A stretch of DNA of 11,702 nucleotides from the NCBI GenBank assembly GCA_013697465.1, contig JACCWU010000303.1:1-11702 (forward strand), in the 5' to 3' direction. The translations under genes and the position numbers were made by a program. The notes beneath the pieces were generated by a model. The model saw only the letters and a program-made list of their open reading frames with translations. It did no database searches and was not told where the DNA came from. This DNA comes from Actinomycetota bacterium (GTDB lineage: Bacteria; Actinomycetota; Thermoleophilia; Gaiellales; Gaiellaceae). Each line of letters starts with the position of its first letter. Position 1 is the stretch's first letter. Shown one piece after another: positions 1 to 7,792 of the stretch.

Positions 1-18
1 ACCGAGGTTGCCCTGTGA
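1..18 (+). CDS. 3' tail of an upstream permease gene, probably livH (partial)
   Basis: The first five codons of the window read T-E-V-A-L and end in TGA at 16-18, which overlaps the GTG start of livM (15-17) in a 4-nt GTGA arrangement. In branched-chain amino acid transporter operons the gene before livM is normally livH, the other membrane permease, so this is probably its end. Only the frame, the stop and the tight overlap are visible; the identity is inferred from the usual operon order. Confidence 0.4.
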   Translation, partial: TEVAL

Positions 19-1214
19 GCGGCAGGCTCGCACCGCTCAGGTCCCGCTGGGCCGAGCGACCGGAGGTCGTGCGGAAGTACGCGCTCCCGGTCGTGGCGAT
101 CGTGCTCGCCGTGCTCTACCCGTTCTACGTGGCGATCCTGCCGAGCCTCTTCCCGGTCACGTCGATCGCGGTCGTGATGCTCGTGTTCACGATGATGGCC
201 CTCGGGCTCAACATCGTCGTCGGCTATGCGGGCCTCCTCGACCTCGGTTACGTGGCGTTCTACGCGGCCGGCGCGTACATCGCCGCGTGGTTCGCGTCGC
301 TTCAGTTCGAAGACATCTCCTTCCACTTCGGATCGGTCGGGGTCGACCGGGACGCCCCGGGCATTCACATATCGGTGTGGCTCGTCCTCATCATCGCGGG
401 CCTGTTCACGACGATCGTCGGGATCCTGATCGGCCTGCCGACGCTCCGTCTGCGTGGCGACTACCTCGCGATCGTCACGCTCGGCTTCGGCGAGATCATC
501 CCGCAGTTCGTGCGCAATGCGGACGAAGCGGGGATCGGCTTCGACCTCACGCACGGAACGTTCGGCATCAACCCGATCGACTCGCTCGGCTTCGGCGAGA
601 CGCTCGGCGCGATCGGTTTGCCGGAGGTGTACCGAACGTCCGAGAATCGGGCTGAGCTCTACTACTGGACCGCTTTGTTCCTACTCCTCGTTACCGTGCT
701 CTGCTCCGTCCGGCTACGGGAGTCGAGGCTCGGGCGCGCCTGGATCGCGATCCGCGAGGACGAGACGGCCGCCGCCGCCATGGGCGTGCCGCTCATGCGC
801 ACGAAGACGTGGTCGTACGCGATGGGCGCGTTCTTCGGCGGCATCGCGGGCGCCTTCTACGCCGTCTACAAGTCGGGCGCGTTCCCGGCGGACTTCTACT
901 TCCAGTTCTCGGTCTTCCTGCTCTGCATGGTCATCCTGGGCGGGATGGGGTCGGTGTGGGGCGTCATCGTCGCCGCCCTCATCCTCTCGTGGCTCGACCG
1001 GGAAGGACTGGCCGAGCTCGGTGACGGGTTCGGCGACCTCGTCGGTCGAAATGTCGACGTCCCCAAGTACGCGTTCGGCATCTACGGGGCCATCATCGTC
1101 GTGATGATGCTCGTGCGGCCCACGGGGTTGATTCCCGAGCGCAGGCACAAGATCGAGATGGAGGAAGGCGTGCACGACACACCGCTCTACGACGCGCAGC
1201 GCGAGAGCCACTGA
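15..1214 (+). CDS. livM: Branched-chain amino acid ABC transporter permease LivM
   Basis: This is one of two integral membrane subunits of a high-affinity uptake system for leucine, isoleucine and valine (some family members carry other amino acids or amides). It forms the channel with LivH and is driven by LivG/LivF. The 399-residue product is strongly hydrophobic, with successive membrane segments from about residue 22 onward. The family-typical glycine-rich stretch GYAGLLDLG begins at residue 70, and a GLPTLRLRGDYLAIVTLGFGE block follows in the middle. The cytoplasmic coupling loop that contacts the ATPases begins at L239 (LGRAWIAIREDE) and runs into AMGVPLMRTK. A soluble loop of about 25 residues after residue 95, and a hydrophilic tail of about 25 residues, flank the core. 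The GTG start overlaps the upstream stop. The stop TGA (1212-1214) shares one base with the livG ATG, so translation is probably coupled. Substrate specificity cannot be read from the permease. Confidence 0.93.
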   Translation: MSGRLAPLRSRWAERPEVVRKYALPVVAIVLAVLYPFYVAILPSLFPVTSIAVVMLVFTMMALGLNIVVGYAGLLDLGYVAFYAAGAYIAAWFASLQFEDISFHFGSVGVDRDAPGIHISVWLVLIIAGLFTTIVGILIGLPTLRLRGDYLAIVTLGFGEIIPQFVRNADEAGIGFDLTHGTFGINPIDSLGFGETLGAIGLPEVYRTSENRAELYYWTALFLLLVTVLCSVRLRESRLGRAWIAIREDETAAAAMGVPLMRTKTWSYAMGAFFGGIAGAFYAVYKSGAFPADFYFQFSVFLLCMVILGGMGSVWGVIVAALILSWLDREGLAELGDGFGDLVGRNVDVPKYAFGIYGAIIVVMMLVRPTGLIPERRHKIEMEEGVHDTPLYDAQRESH

Positions 1215-1987
1215 TGGCGGACCTGCTCGTCGCGAAGGACGTGCGCAAGGAGTTCGGCGGGCTCGTCGCGACCGACGACATCGACTTCGTCATCCCGGAG
1301 GGAACCATCGTTGCGCTCATCGGCCCCAACGGGGCGGGCAAGACGACGTTCTTCAACATGATCACGGGCGTGTACAAGCCGACCTCGGGCCGCATCGTCT
1401 TCGACGGCGTCGACATCACCGGGAAGCCACCGCACGCGATCGTCGAGCGCGGCATCGGGCGCACGTTCCAGAACATCCGGCTCTTTCAGCAGATGACGGC
1501 GATGGAGAACGTGCTGGTCGGCATGCACAGCAGGCTGAAGGCGGGGATCGTCGGCTCCATCCTGAATCTGCCAAAGGTGAAGCGGGAGGAGCAGGAAGCG
1601 CTCGAGAAAGCCCGGGAGCTTCTCGTCTACTGCGGGTTGTCGCGACGGCACGAGCAGCTCGCCGGATCGCTGCCCTACGGCGACCAAAGGCGGCTGGAGG
1701 TAGCCCGCGCGCTCGCGACCCGGCCGAAGCTCCTGCTTCTCGACGAGCCCACCGCTGGAATGAACCCCCAGGAGACAGCGGAGTTCACGGCCTTCGTGGG
1801 CCGGGTCCGGGACGAGAAAGGGCTCACGGTGCTGCTGATCGAGCACGACATGAAAGTCGTCATGGGCGTGTCCGAACGGGTGACCGTGCTCGAATACGGC
1901 GCCAAGATCGCCGAGGGCACTCCCGCCGAGGTGCAGAGGGACGAGCGCGTCATCGAGGCCTACCTCGGAAGGGGCGCAGCGGCATGA
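1214..1987 (+). CDS. livG: Branched-chain amino acid ABC transporter ATP-binding protein LivG
   Basis: This is the first of two cytoplasmic ATPases that power the Liv importer. The 257-residue length is normal for LivG. Walker A is GPNGAGKTT at residues 37-45 (K43). The family-specific signature, LPYGDQRRLEVA from L153, stands in for LSGGQ as usual in LivG. Walker B ends in D177-E178 (LLLLDEPTAGMNP), and the switch histidine is H211 in LLIEHDMKVV. The block GIGRTFQNIRLF after residue 75 contains the Q-loop. The C-terminal part (EYGAKIAEGTPAEVQ) is also LivG-like. The ATG overlaps the livM stop by one base and the gene ends in an ATGA overlap with livF, so all three belong to one translationally coupled operon. 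Confidence 0.96.
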   Translation: MADLLVAKDVRKEFGGLVATDDIDFVIPEGTIVALIGPNGAGKTTFFNMITGVYKPTSGRIVFDGVDITGKPPHAIVERGIGRTFQNIRLFQQMTAMENVLVGMHSRLKAGIVGSILNLPKVKREEQEALEKARELLVYCGLSRRHEQLAGSLPYGDQRRLEVARALATRPKLLLLDEPTAGMNPQETAEFTAFVGRVRDEKGLTVLLIEHDMKVVMGVSERVTVLEYGAKIAEGTPAEVQRDERVIEAYLGRGAAA

Positions 1988-2724
1988 GCGACGCTCCCTC
2001 CGCGAATGGACGTCCGATTCTCGAGATCGAAGACGTGCATGTCTTCTACGGCGCCATTCATGCCGTGAAGGGCATCACGCTCGACGTGCGAGAGGGCGAG
2101 ATCGTGACCTTGATCGGCGCGAACGGGGCGGGCAAGTCGACGACGCTGCGGGCGATCAACGGCCTCAACCATCCCCGCAAAGGGACGATCAGGTTCCAGG
2201 GCGAGGACATCACGATGCGCGCTCCGCACGAGATCGTCAGCATGGGAATCGCTCAGTCCCCCGAAGGCAGGCGCCTCTTCCCGCGCATGAGCGTTCTCGA
2301 GAACCTCGAGATGGGTGCCTTCCAACGCAAGGATCGCACCAGGTACCGCGAGGACTTCGATCGCGTGTTCCACCTCTTCCCGAGGCTGCACGAACGCCGG
2401 ACGCAAAAGGCGGGAACGCTCTCCGGGGGCGAGCAGCAGATGTGCGCCATCGGCCGCGCCCTGATGGCGCATCCCAACCTCTTGCTTCTCGACGAGCCGT
2501 CGATGGGGCTTGCGCCGATCCTCGTGGAGCGGATCTTCGAGATCGTGGTCGAGATCAACAAGGAAGGGACACCCGTTCTGCTGGTGGAGCAGAACGCGTT
2601 GATGGCGCTCAGCACAGCTCACCGTGGGTACGTGCTCGAAACGGGCCGCATCGTGCTCTCGGGCGACGCCAAGTCGCTACGGGACAACGAGCAGGTCCGC
2701 AAGACATACCTCGGAGAATCCTGA
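1984..2724 (+). CDS. livF: Branched-chain amino acid ABC transporter ATP-binding protein LivF
   Basis: This is the second ATPase of the Liv importer, pairing with LivG under the LivH/LivM permease. The product is 246 residues. Walker A is GANGAGKST at residues 45-53 (K51), the ABC signature LSGGEQQ starts at L146, and Walker B ends in D170-E171 (LLLLDEPSMGLAP). The usual LivF sequence LLVEQNA has Gln where most ABC ATPases have the switch His; this is a family trait rather than damage. The block GIAQSPEGRRLFPRMSVLENL is also LivF-typical. The ATG lies in a 4-nt ATGA overlap with the livG stop. The gene closes the operon: the next gene starts 70 bp later and is functionally unrelated. No solute-binding protein gene (livJ/K) is in the window. 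Confidence 0.96.
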   Translation: MSDAPSANGRPILEIEDVHVFYGAIHAVKGITLDVREGEIVTLIGANGAGKSTTLRAINGLNHPRKGTIRFQGEDITMRAPHEIVSMGIAQSPEGRRLFPRMSVLENLEMGAFQRKDRTRYREDFDRVFHLFPRLHERRTQKAGTLSGGEQQMCAIGRALMAHPNLLLLDEPSMGLAPILVERIFEIVVEINKEGTPVLLVEQNALMALSTAHRGYVLETGRIVLSGDAKSLRDNEQVRKTYLGES

Positions 2725-2794
2725 ACCGATCCTGGCCTCGTTGAGCCGTCAGCGAAGCGTTAGCTTTCAGCGTGTCGTGACCAGCGAGCGAGCA

Positions 2795-3319
2795 ATGACC
2801 GAAACCGAGAATGTCGTCAGCGCGCTGCGCTGGCAGGGGCTCGCGCTGGTGATGCTCGCGGTCGCTCTCGTCGACCAGACGACGAAGGCGATCGTGCGGG
2901 TCACGCTCGATCCGGGTGAGCAGACCGATCTGCTCGGACGACTCACGGTTCATCACGTGCACAACCCCGGCATCGCGGGAGGCGACCTGCACGGCGGGGC
3001 GATCCCGCTCGCGATCCTCGCGATCGCGGCAGTCGCCTGGATCCACGCCTACCTCGCCCGCCGGCGGGGATCGCGCCCGTGGCTCGTGCTCGGCTTCGGG
3101 CTGCTGCTCGGGGGAGGTATCGGGAACCTCGTGGATCGCCTGCGGCTCGGCTGGGTGACCGACTTCATCCGCCAGGACGACCGCGCGTACAACCTCGCCG
3201 ACGTCGCGATCTTCGCCGGAGGCGTCATCGTGCTCGCCGTGCTGATCTGGTCGTTCCGTGACGGGCGGCGACCGTCTGCAAGCGATCGAGCCGACTATCC
3301 GACCAGGAGCGGAGCGTAA
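2795..3319 (+). CDS. lspA: Lipoprotein signal peptidase (signal peptidase II)
   Basis: LspA is an inner-membrane aspartyl protease that removes the signal peptide of prolipoproteins after lipid is added to the lipobox cysteine. The 174-residue length fits the family. Visible traits are several hydrophobic segments, a VDQTTKAIV start of domain (D27), the GNLVDR block (N111, D114, R115), and two aspartates in the expected contexts: D123 in VTDFI and D136 in YNLADVAI, the predicted catalytic pair. The loop usually written NxGxAF is altered here to HNPGIAGG (N57), keeping Asn and Gly but losing the Phe. The ATG at 2795 was chosen because it gives a normal N terminus. An in-frame GTG at 2777 is a real alternative, because a TANNNT box (TAGCTT, 2761-2766) would place a transcript start near 2774. 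Neither start has a good Shine-Dalgarno. The last 25 bp overlap the 3' end of the opposite-strand gene. Confidence 0.9.
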   Translation: MTETENVVSALRWQGLALVMLAVALVDQTTKAIVRVTLDPGEQTDLLGRLTVHHVHNPGIAGGDLHGGAIPLAILAIAAVAWIHAYLARRRGSRPWLVLGFGLLLGGGIGNLVDRLRLGWVTDFIRQDDRAYNLADVAIFAGGVIVLAVLIWSFRDGRRPSASDRADYPTRSGA

Positions 3320-4797
3320 GGCGGAGCGAGGAGGATCCCGACGCGTGCGCGCCCGCCTGCCACGCCATGCGCCATCTGTAGAGCGCTCCCGATGCCTCGG
3401 CTCGGAACGAAGCCGAGCGTGCGCGCCGCGATCGCATCCCGGCAGCCAGCGACGACGACCAGTCCGAGGCGGGAGAGCGCGGGAGCGCAACCGGCCCAGT
3501 CGGCGAACGGCTGTAGGGGGTGGCAAGCACGGCCTGCCCGGTAAGCGGAGAGCGCACGCTCGTCCGTGGCGCTTGCACGTTCCGCTTCGACAAGCTCCTC
3601 GGGGCTTCGAGCATGCCGGAGGGCTTGAAACATGCGGGCATACGGGGCCTGGGTGGCGTGCGCGAACGACCGGCGCAGCGGGTGGACGAGGACGACGGTG
3701 CCTCCGGGGCGAACCGGGAACGCATCGCGCCTAAGGCGCAGCGCCAGCCCCAGCGCGATCGCGGCAGCGCTCACCGGGTTGATCGCCTCCCGCGGCACCT
3801 GAGCTCCGACCCAGGGGATGCCGAGAACCAGCGCGTCGACGGGCTCGTCGAGCCGGGCGCCTCGAAGCGCGACTCCTCGCAAGAGCGCTTCGGCATGGGC
3901 AACGGAAGGCGGGCCGGAATAGGCGGCGGTCGCCGAGAGATTTCGCCCTTGGCGGTCGAGTAGGCGGCGGCGCAGCGGGTCGGGAAGCGCTGAGTGGAGC
4001 GCTCGAACGGGCGACCGCGTCACGCGCTCCACCATCTCGGGCTCTTCCGGATAACCCCGATACGTGCCGGTCAGCCGGGGAAGATCGAGGACGAGCGAGA
4101 CTCCCACGAGCGGCGCAAGCTCCGCCACCGCGTCCTCGACGGCCAGCGCGAGCTCCCACTCGGGCGTGCCGCCGGCCTCGAGGAGCGCGTCGATCTCCGC
4201 CACCTCGCGCAGGGTGGCTGCATCGGCCGCGGCCAAGAGCGCTCCGGGTCCGCCATGGAGGACGGTCTCCGCCGCGCCGACGACGAGCGTGAGATCGCTC
4301 TCGACGAGCGCGGGATGCACCCGCACCGCCTTGTCCACGGTGTCGACGACCGCGAGCAGATCGGGGTCCTCCGCATCGTGCACGACGAGCTCGCCGTGGA
4401 ACGCGCGGGCCTCGGGCGGCGGAAGCAGCAGCCTGACGAGGTCGCGAACACGAGAGCGGCGACCGAGCCCACCGGCGACGAGGATGGTCTGCCGCTCGTC
4501 CGGGATCCCCAGCCGCTCGAGCTCGGCGATCGTCGCGGCGAGCGCCTCCTGCCGGGGGTCTTGAGGCACGCCTGGTAGCGGCAGGGCGGGCGGCTCGACG
4601 ACGATCGTCGCCCGACCGCCCCGGGGTGCAACGTCGTCGATGCCCGGGCCTGCGAGCGGGAACCTCAGCGCGTCTCGCACGGCTGCGCGCACGTCGACGA
4701 CCTGCTCCGGCGGGCGTGGCGGGGGCACGACGACGTCACCCTCGCCGACGGGAACGAGGACAACGCGCGAGCCGGAGAGCAGCGGGACGCGACGCAA
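3295..4797 (-). CDS. LarA-like protein (Lar_N/DUF2088 family), divergent
   Basis: The product of about 500 residues resembles the nickel-dependent lactate racemase family (LarA, about 425 residues). The N-terminal part follows the Lar_N layout: a strand-rich start, the helix before RDALRFPLAGPGIDD (residues 41-55), RATIVVEPPALPLPG where LarA has a D-x-T-R-P-type loop, AAT..ELERLGIPDE (to 101), TILVAGGLGRR where LarA has an ATGTHR-like loop (104-114), then LVVHDAEDPDLL (H140) and a LVESDLTLVVGAAETVLHGGPGALL stretch (164-188). A second alpha/beta half ends with GGTVVLVHPL. The lysine that tethers the pincer nickel cofactor in LarA (SGGxK context) appears absent; the aligned place reads HGGPGALL. 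Racemase activity is therefore doubtful and the substrate unknown. The TTG start at 4797 is my choice, since a start at the next GTG would cut into the fold. The polA reading frame faces it. Matching larB, larC and larE genes are not in the window. Confidence 0.7.
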   Translation of the reverse strand: MRRVPLLSGSRVVLVPVGEGDVVVPPPRPPEQVVDVRAAVRDALRFPLAGPGIDDVAPRGGRATIVVEPPALPLPGVPQDPRQEALAATIAELERLGIPDERQTILVAGGLGRRSRVRDLVRLLLPPPEARAFHGELVVHDAEDPDLLAVVDTVDKAVRVHPALVESDLTLVVGAAETVLHGGPGALLAAADAATLREVAEIDALLEAGGTPEWELALAVEDAVAELAPLVGVSLVLDLPRLTGTYRGYPEEPEMVERVTRSPVRALHSALPDPLRRRLLDRQGRNLSATAAYSGPPSVAHAEALLRGVALRGARLDEPVDALVLGIPWVGAQVPREAINPVSAAAIALGLALRLRRDAFPVRPGGTVVLVHPLRRSFAHATQAPYARMFQALRHARSPEELVEAERASATDERALSAYRAGRACHPLQPFADWAGCAPALSRLGLVVVAGCRDAIAARTLGFVPSRGIGSALQMAHGVAGGRARVGILLAPPYAPLLVG

Positions 4798-4807
4798 GGG
4801 GCCTGTG

Positions 4808-4817
4808 ACGATACCGT
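4808..4817. promoter_or_regulatory. Overlapping divergent -10 elements for polA and the LarA-like gene
   Basis: On the plus strand TACCGT (4812-4817) fits the TANNNT -10 pattern and lies exactly 7 nt before the polA GTG, predicting a leaderless polA mRNA. On the minus strand TATCGT (4813 to 4808) also fits and lies 10 nt before the TTG of the LarA-like gene, predicting a leader of about 3 nt. The two hexamers share two base pairs, so polymerase could bind in only one direction at a time. The -35 regions are weak: nothing consensus for polA, and TTGGGG (4835-4830) for the minus strand. This rests on motif and spacing only. Confidence 0.5.
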
Positions 4818-4824
4818 TGCAAGG

Positions 4825-7395
4825 GTGAGCCCCAAGACCGTCACCGGGGAGGAGCTCGAGCTCGACGACGGCCCCGTCCGCGAGTGCGACCTCTTCCTCG
4901 TCGACGGCAACAACCTCGCCTACCGCGGGTTCTTCGCGCTCCCCGAGGAGCTGCAAACGACCGACGGACAGCCGACGAACGCGCTCCTCGGCTTCACGAA
5001 CATGCTCTTCAAGCTGCTCTCCGATTACTCGCCGCGCGGCGTTGCGGTCGCCTGGGACACGAAGCCCGTGCACCGCACCGAGCTCTCGGCCGACTACAAG
5101 TCGGAACGGCGGCCGATGCCGGACCTGCTGCGCGAGCAGTTCCCGCACTTCCGCCCGATCGTGGAGGCGTTCGGCTACCGGAACCTCGAGTTCGAGGGCT
5201 GGGAGGCCGACGATGTCATCGCCACCATCGCAACGCGCGCGGACGAGGCGGGAGTCAAGACGTGCGTCGTCTCGACCGACCGCGACGCGTTTCAGCTCGT
5301 GTCCGAGAACATCTGTCTGATGATGACCCCGCGCGGGGTGGCCGACGTCCACGTGTACACCCCGGACAGGGTCGAGGCGCGCTACGGCGTGCGGCCCGAC
5401 CAGGTACCCGACTTCATCGGGCTCAAAGGGGATACGAGCGACAACATCCCGGGAGTTCCGGGGATCGGAGACAAGACGGCGGGCCAGCTCGTCGCGCAGT
5501 TCGGCTCGCTCGAGGAGGTTCTCGAGCACGCGGCCGAGCTGTCGCCCGCGCGCTCGCGATCGCTCACGGAGCACGCCGAGCAGGCGCGGGCGTCGAAGAC
5601 CCTGGCCACGATGCGGCGAGACCTCGAGCTCGACGTCGACGCCGCGGATCTGGTCTCGCGCCCACCGGATCGCTCTCAGCTCAAGGAGATCTTCCGCCGC
5701 TTCGAGTTTCGCGGGCTCCTGAGCCGCGTCGACACGCTGGACGAGGCGCTGCCCGCAGCCGAGCGTCCGCAGCTCGAGTCGCAGGCCGTGCACTGGCGCG
5801 AGGGCGAGCTCCCGCCGCTTCGCGGCTCGGTCGGCCTCGCCGCGGACGGCGACCGCATGGCTGTCGCCACCGGGGAAGAGGTCGTCGTGGTGACCTCTCG
5901 CCCAAATGACGCCGTTTTACGAGACTCCGGGGTCACGCTCGCTGCGCACGACGCGAAGGCACTGCGTGTCGAAGCTGCCGACGACACGATGATCGCGGCG
6001 TATCTGATCGACCCCGGGCGTGCGGAGTACCTCCCCGAGGATCTCGCTGCCGAGTACGGTCTCGAGCTCGAGCCCGAGCCCGCCGCGGAGGAGGAGACGG
6101 CCAGGCTCGTTCGCCGCGCGGACGCCGCCCGCCGGCTCGCTCCGCTGCTCCGCGAGCGGGTTCGGGAGCGCGGGCTCGAGCGCCTCTACGACGAGATCGA
6201 GCTTCCGCTCTCCGGCGTTCTCACGGCGATGGAGCAGGCAGGCGTTCGGATCGACACGTATCGCATGGGGGAGATCACCGCGCGTCTCCGGGATCGCGTC
6301 GAGGAGCTGGAGGCGCGCGCCTACGAGCTCGCGGGCGAGGAGTTCGTAATCGGCTCGCCCCAGCAGCTCGGCCGGATCCTGTTCGAGAAGCTCGAGCTGA
6401 CTCCCGGCCGCAAGGGCAAGACCGGGTACTCGACGGACAGCAAGATCCTGCGCGCGATCCGCGGCGACCACGAGATCGTGCCGGTGGTCGAGGAGTGGCG
6501 GGAGCTCGCGAAGCTTCTGAACACCTATCTCGGCCCGCTTCCGACGCTGATCGGCGACGACGGAAGGCTGCACACGACGATCAACCAGGCGGTGGCCGCG
6601 ACCGGCCGCCTCTCCACCTCGAACCCGAATCTACAGTCCATACCGATCCGGACCGAGCTGGGCCGCGAGATCCGCTCCGCGTTCGTCGCCGAGCCTGGGT
6701 CGCGGCTTTTGTCCGCGGACTACTCGCAGATCGAGCTGAGAATTCTCGCTCACGTCTCCGGCGAGCCAAAGCTTCGCGAGGCGTTCCTCCGCGGCGAGGA
6801 CATCCACACTGCCACGGCCGCGGAAGTGCTCGGCAAGGACCCCGCGACCCTGACCAAAGGCGAGCGAAACGTCGCGAAGATGATCAACTTCGGCATCGTC
6901 TACGGGATCTCCGCCTTCGGGCTCTCCGAGAACCTCGACATCCCGAAGGAGGAGGCGCAGACCTACATCGACACCTACCTCGCCCGCTTCCCACTCGTAC
7001 AGGCATTCATCGCGCGCACGATCACGCAGGCCGGTGAGGACGGGTATGCGACGAGCCTCCTCGGGCGTCGCCGCCCGGTCCCCGAGCTGCGCGCCTCGAA
7101 CCGACAGACGCGGGGCTTCGGAGAGCGCGTCGCCGTCAACTTCGTCATGCAGGGCTCGAACGCCGACATCATCAAGGTCGCGATGGTCGCGATCCACCGC
7201 CGCCTCCGGAACGAGGGCCGCGGGGCCCGGCTGGTGCTCCAAGTGCATGACGAGCTCCTGCTCGAAGTGCCGGAGACGGAGGTGTCCGCCGTGCGTGAGC
7301 TCGTGCGTGAGGAGATGGTGGGTGCCTATCCGCTCGATCCGCCGCTCGCGGTGGACGTCGGCGTCGGCGACGACTGGGCGGAGGCGAAGTCGTGA
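4825..7395 (+). CDS. polA: DNA polymerase I
   Basis: PolA fills gaps after RNA primer removal in lagging-strand synthesis and in excision repair. The 856-residue product has three parts. (1) A 5' nuclease domain, about residues 20-300, with its metal-binding acids: D27 in LVDGNNLAYRGFF, D129-D130 in GWEADDVIA, D152/D154 in STDRDAF, and D203/D206 in GLKGDTSDNIPG. (2) An eroded 3'-5' exonuclease-like domain, about 315-460; its first motif position reads GLAADGD from G337 instead of D-x-E, and the Y-x3-D motif is missing, so proofreading is probably lost, as in other actinobacterial PolA. (3) A polymerase domain, about 465-856: motif A at D632 (DYSQIEL), motif B R681/K685/F689/Y693 (RNVAKMINFGIVYG), and motif C VHDE 807-810 (D809). 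F689 is the residue linked to dideoxynucleotide discrimination in the family. The GTG at 4825 leaves about 20 residues before the first strand; no other start fits. The stop overlaps the next gene by 4 nt. Confidence 0.97.
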   Translation: MSPKTVTGEELELDDGPVRECDLFLVDGNNLAYRGFFALPEELQTTDGQPTNALLGFTNMLFKLLSDYSPRGVAVAWDTKPVHRTELSADYKSERRPMPDLLREQFPHFRPIVEAFGYRNLEFEGWEADDVIATIATRADEAGVKTCVVSTDRDAFQLVSENICLMMTPRGVADVHVYTPDRVEARYGVRPDQVPDFIGLKGDTSDNIPGVPGIGDKTAGQLVAQFGSLEEVLEHAAELSPARSRSLTEHAEQARASKTLATMRRDLELDVDAADLVSRPPDRSQLKEIFRRFEFRGLLSRVDTLDEALPAAERPQLESQAVHWREGELPPLRGSVGLAADGDRMAVATGEEVVVVTSRPNDAVLRDSGVTLAAHDAKALRVEAADDTMIAAYLIDPGRAEYLPEDLAAEYGLELEPEPAAEEETARLVRRADAARRLAPLLRERVRERGLERLYDEIELPLSGVLTAMEQAGVRIDTYRMGEITARLRDRVEELEARAYELAGEEFVIGSPQQLGRILFEKLELTPGRKGKTGYSTDSKILRAIRGDHEIVPVVEEWRELAKLLNTYLGPLPTLIGDDGRLHTTINQAVAATGRLSTSNPNLQSIPIRTELGREIRSAFVAEPGSRLLSADYSQIELRILAHVSGEPKLREAFLRGEDIHTATAAEVLGKDPATLTKGERNVAKMINFGIVYGISAFGLSENLDIPKEEAQTYIDTYLARFPLVQAFIARTITQAGEDGYATSLLGRRRPVPELRASNRQTRGFGERVAVNFVMQGSNADIIKVAMVAIHRRLRNEGRGARLVLQVHDELLLEVPETEVSAVRELVREEMVGAYPLDPPLAVDVGVGDDWAEAKS

Positions 7396-7778
7396 CCGAG
7401 CCCGGTGTTCCGGAGGGCTACCGCACTCTCAGTCCGTACCTCGTCGTTCCGGACGTCGACGCTGCGGTCGGATTCCTTGCGGGCGTATTCGGCGCCGTCG
7501 AGCGCCAACGGATGACGGGGGAGGGCGGAGGAGTCCACTGCGAGCTCGAGCTCGGCGACTCGGTGCTCATGGTCGGTGCGGGCGGTGATACGTCCTTTCC
7601 AGCCATGGTGCACGTCTACGTCGAGGACGCCGATGCCGTATACGAACGTGCGCTGGCGGCTGGAGCCACATCCGCTGCCGAGCCTCACGACACGAGCTTC
7701 GGCGACCATCGGGTTGCATTCGAAGACCCGTGGGGAAGCCAGTGGTGGGTCGCTACTCGTGTGAGCTCGAAGTCGTAG
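7392..7778 (+). CDS. VOC superfamily (glyoxalase/PhnB-like) small protein
   Basis: The 128-residue product shows the paired beta-alpha-beta-beta-beta layout of the vicinal oxygen chelate superfamily. The first module (residues 12-61) has LSPYLVVPDVDAAVGFLAGVFGA, then VHCELELGDSVLMVG. The second has PAMVHVYVEDADAVYERALAAGATSAAEP and ends in FEDPWGSQWWVAT, a typical VOC close. H49 and E53, and acids in the second half, are possible metal ligands, but this subfamily contains enzymes, antibiotic-binding resistance proteins and metal-free binders, so no reaction can be assigned. The GTG start overlaps the polA TGA by 4 nt, so it is probably translated by ribosomes finishing polA. Whether it has a link to DNA repair or merely shares the transcript cannot be told from sequence. 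Confidence 0.82.
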   Translation: MTEPGVPEGYRTLSPYLVVPDVDAAVGFLAGVFGAVERQRMTGEGGGVHCELELGDSVLMVGAGGDTSFPAMVHVYVEDADAVYERALAAGATSAAEPHDTSFGDHRVAFEDPWGSQWWVATRVSSKS

Positions 7779-7792
7779 CTTCGATTCGCCTG

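Noticed and set aside
2751..2768. Possible terminator hairpin after livF (GAAGC/GCTTTC around a GTTA loop).
   Set aside because: The stem is only 5 bp with a bulge and no T-run follows; too weak to call.
3258..4578. Several plus-strand frames (such as 3258-3734, 3520-3963, 3994-4578) opposite the LarA-like gene.
   Set aside because: They overlap one another, are low-complexity Arg-rich, and lack start signals. The minus-strand frame is continuous and has a recognisable domain.
4798..5793. Extension of the minus-strand LarA-like frame up to 5793 (832 codons).
   Set aside because: That stretch lies opposite the well-conserved start and 5' nuclease domain of polA; its translation there is Arg/Val/Glu-rich without domain resemblance, typical of an antisense frame in GC-rich DNA. 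The family match begins only after about 4797.
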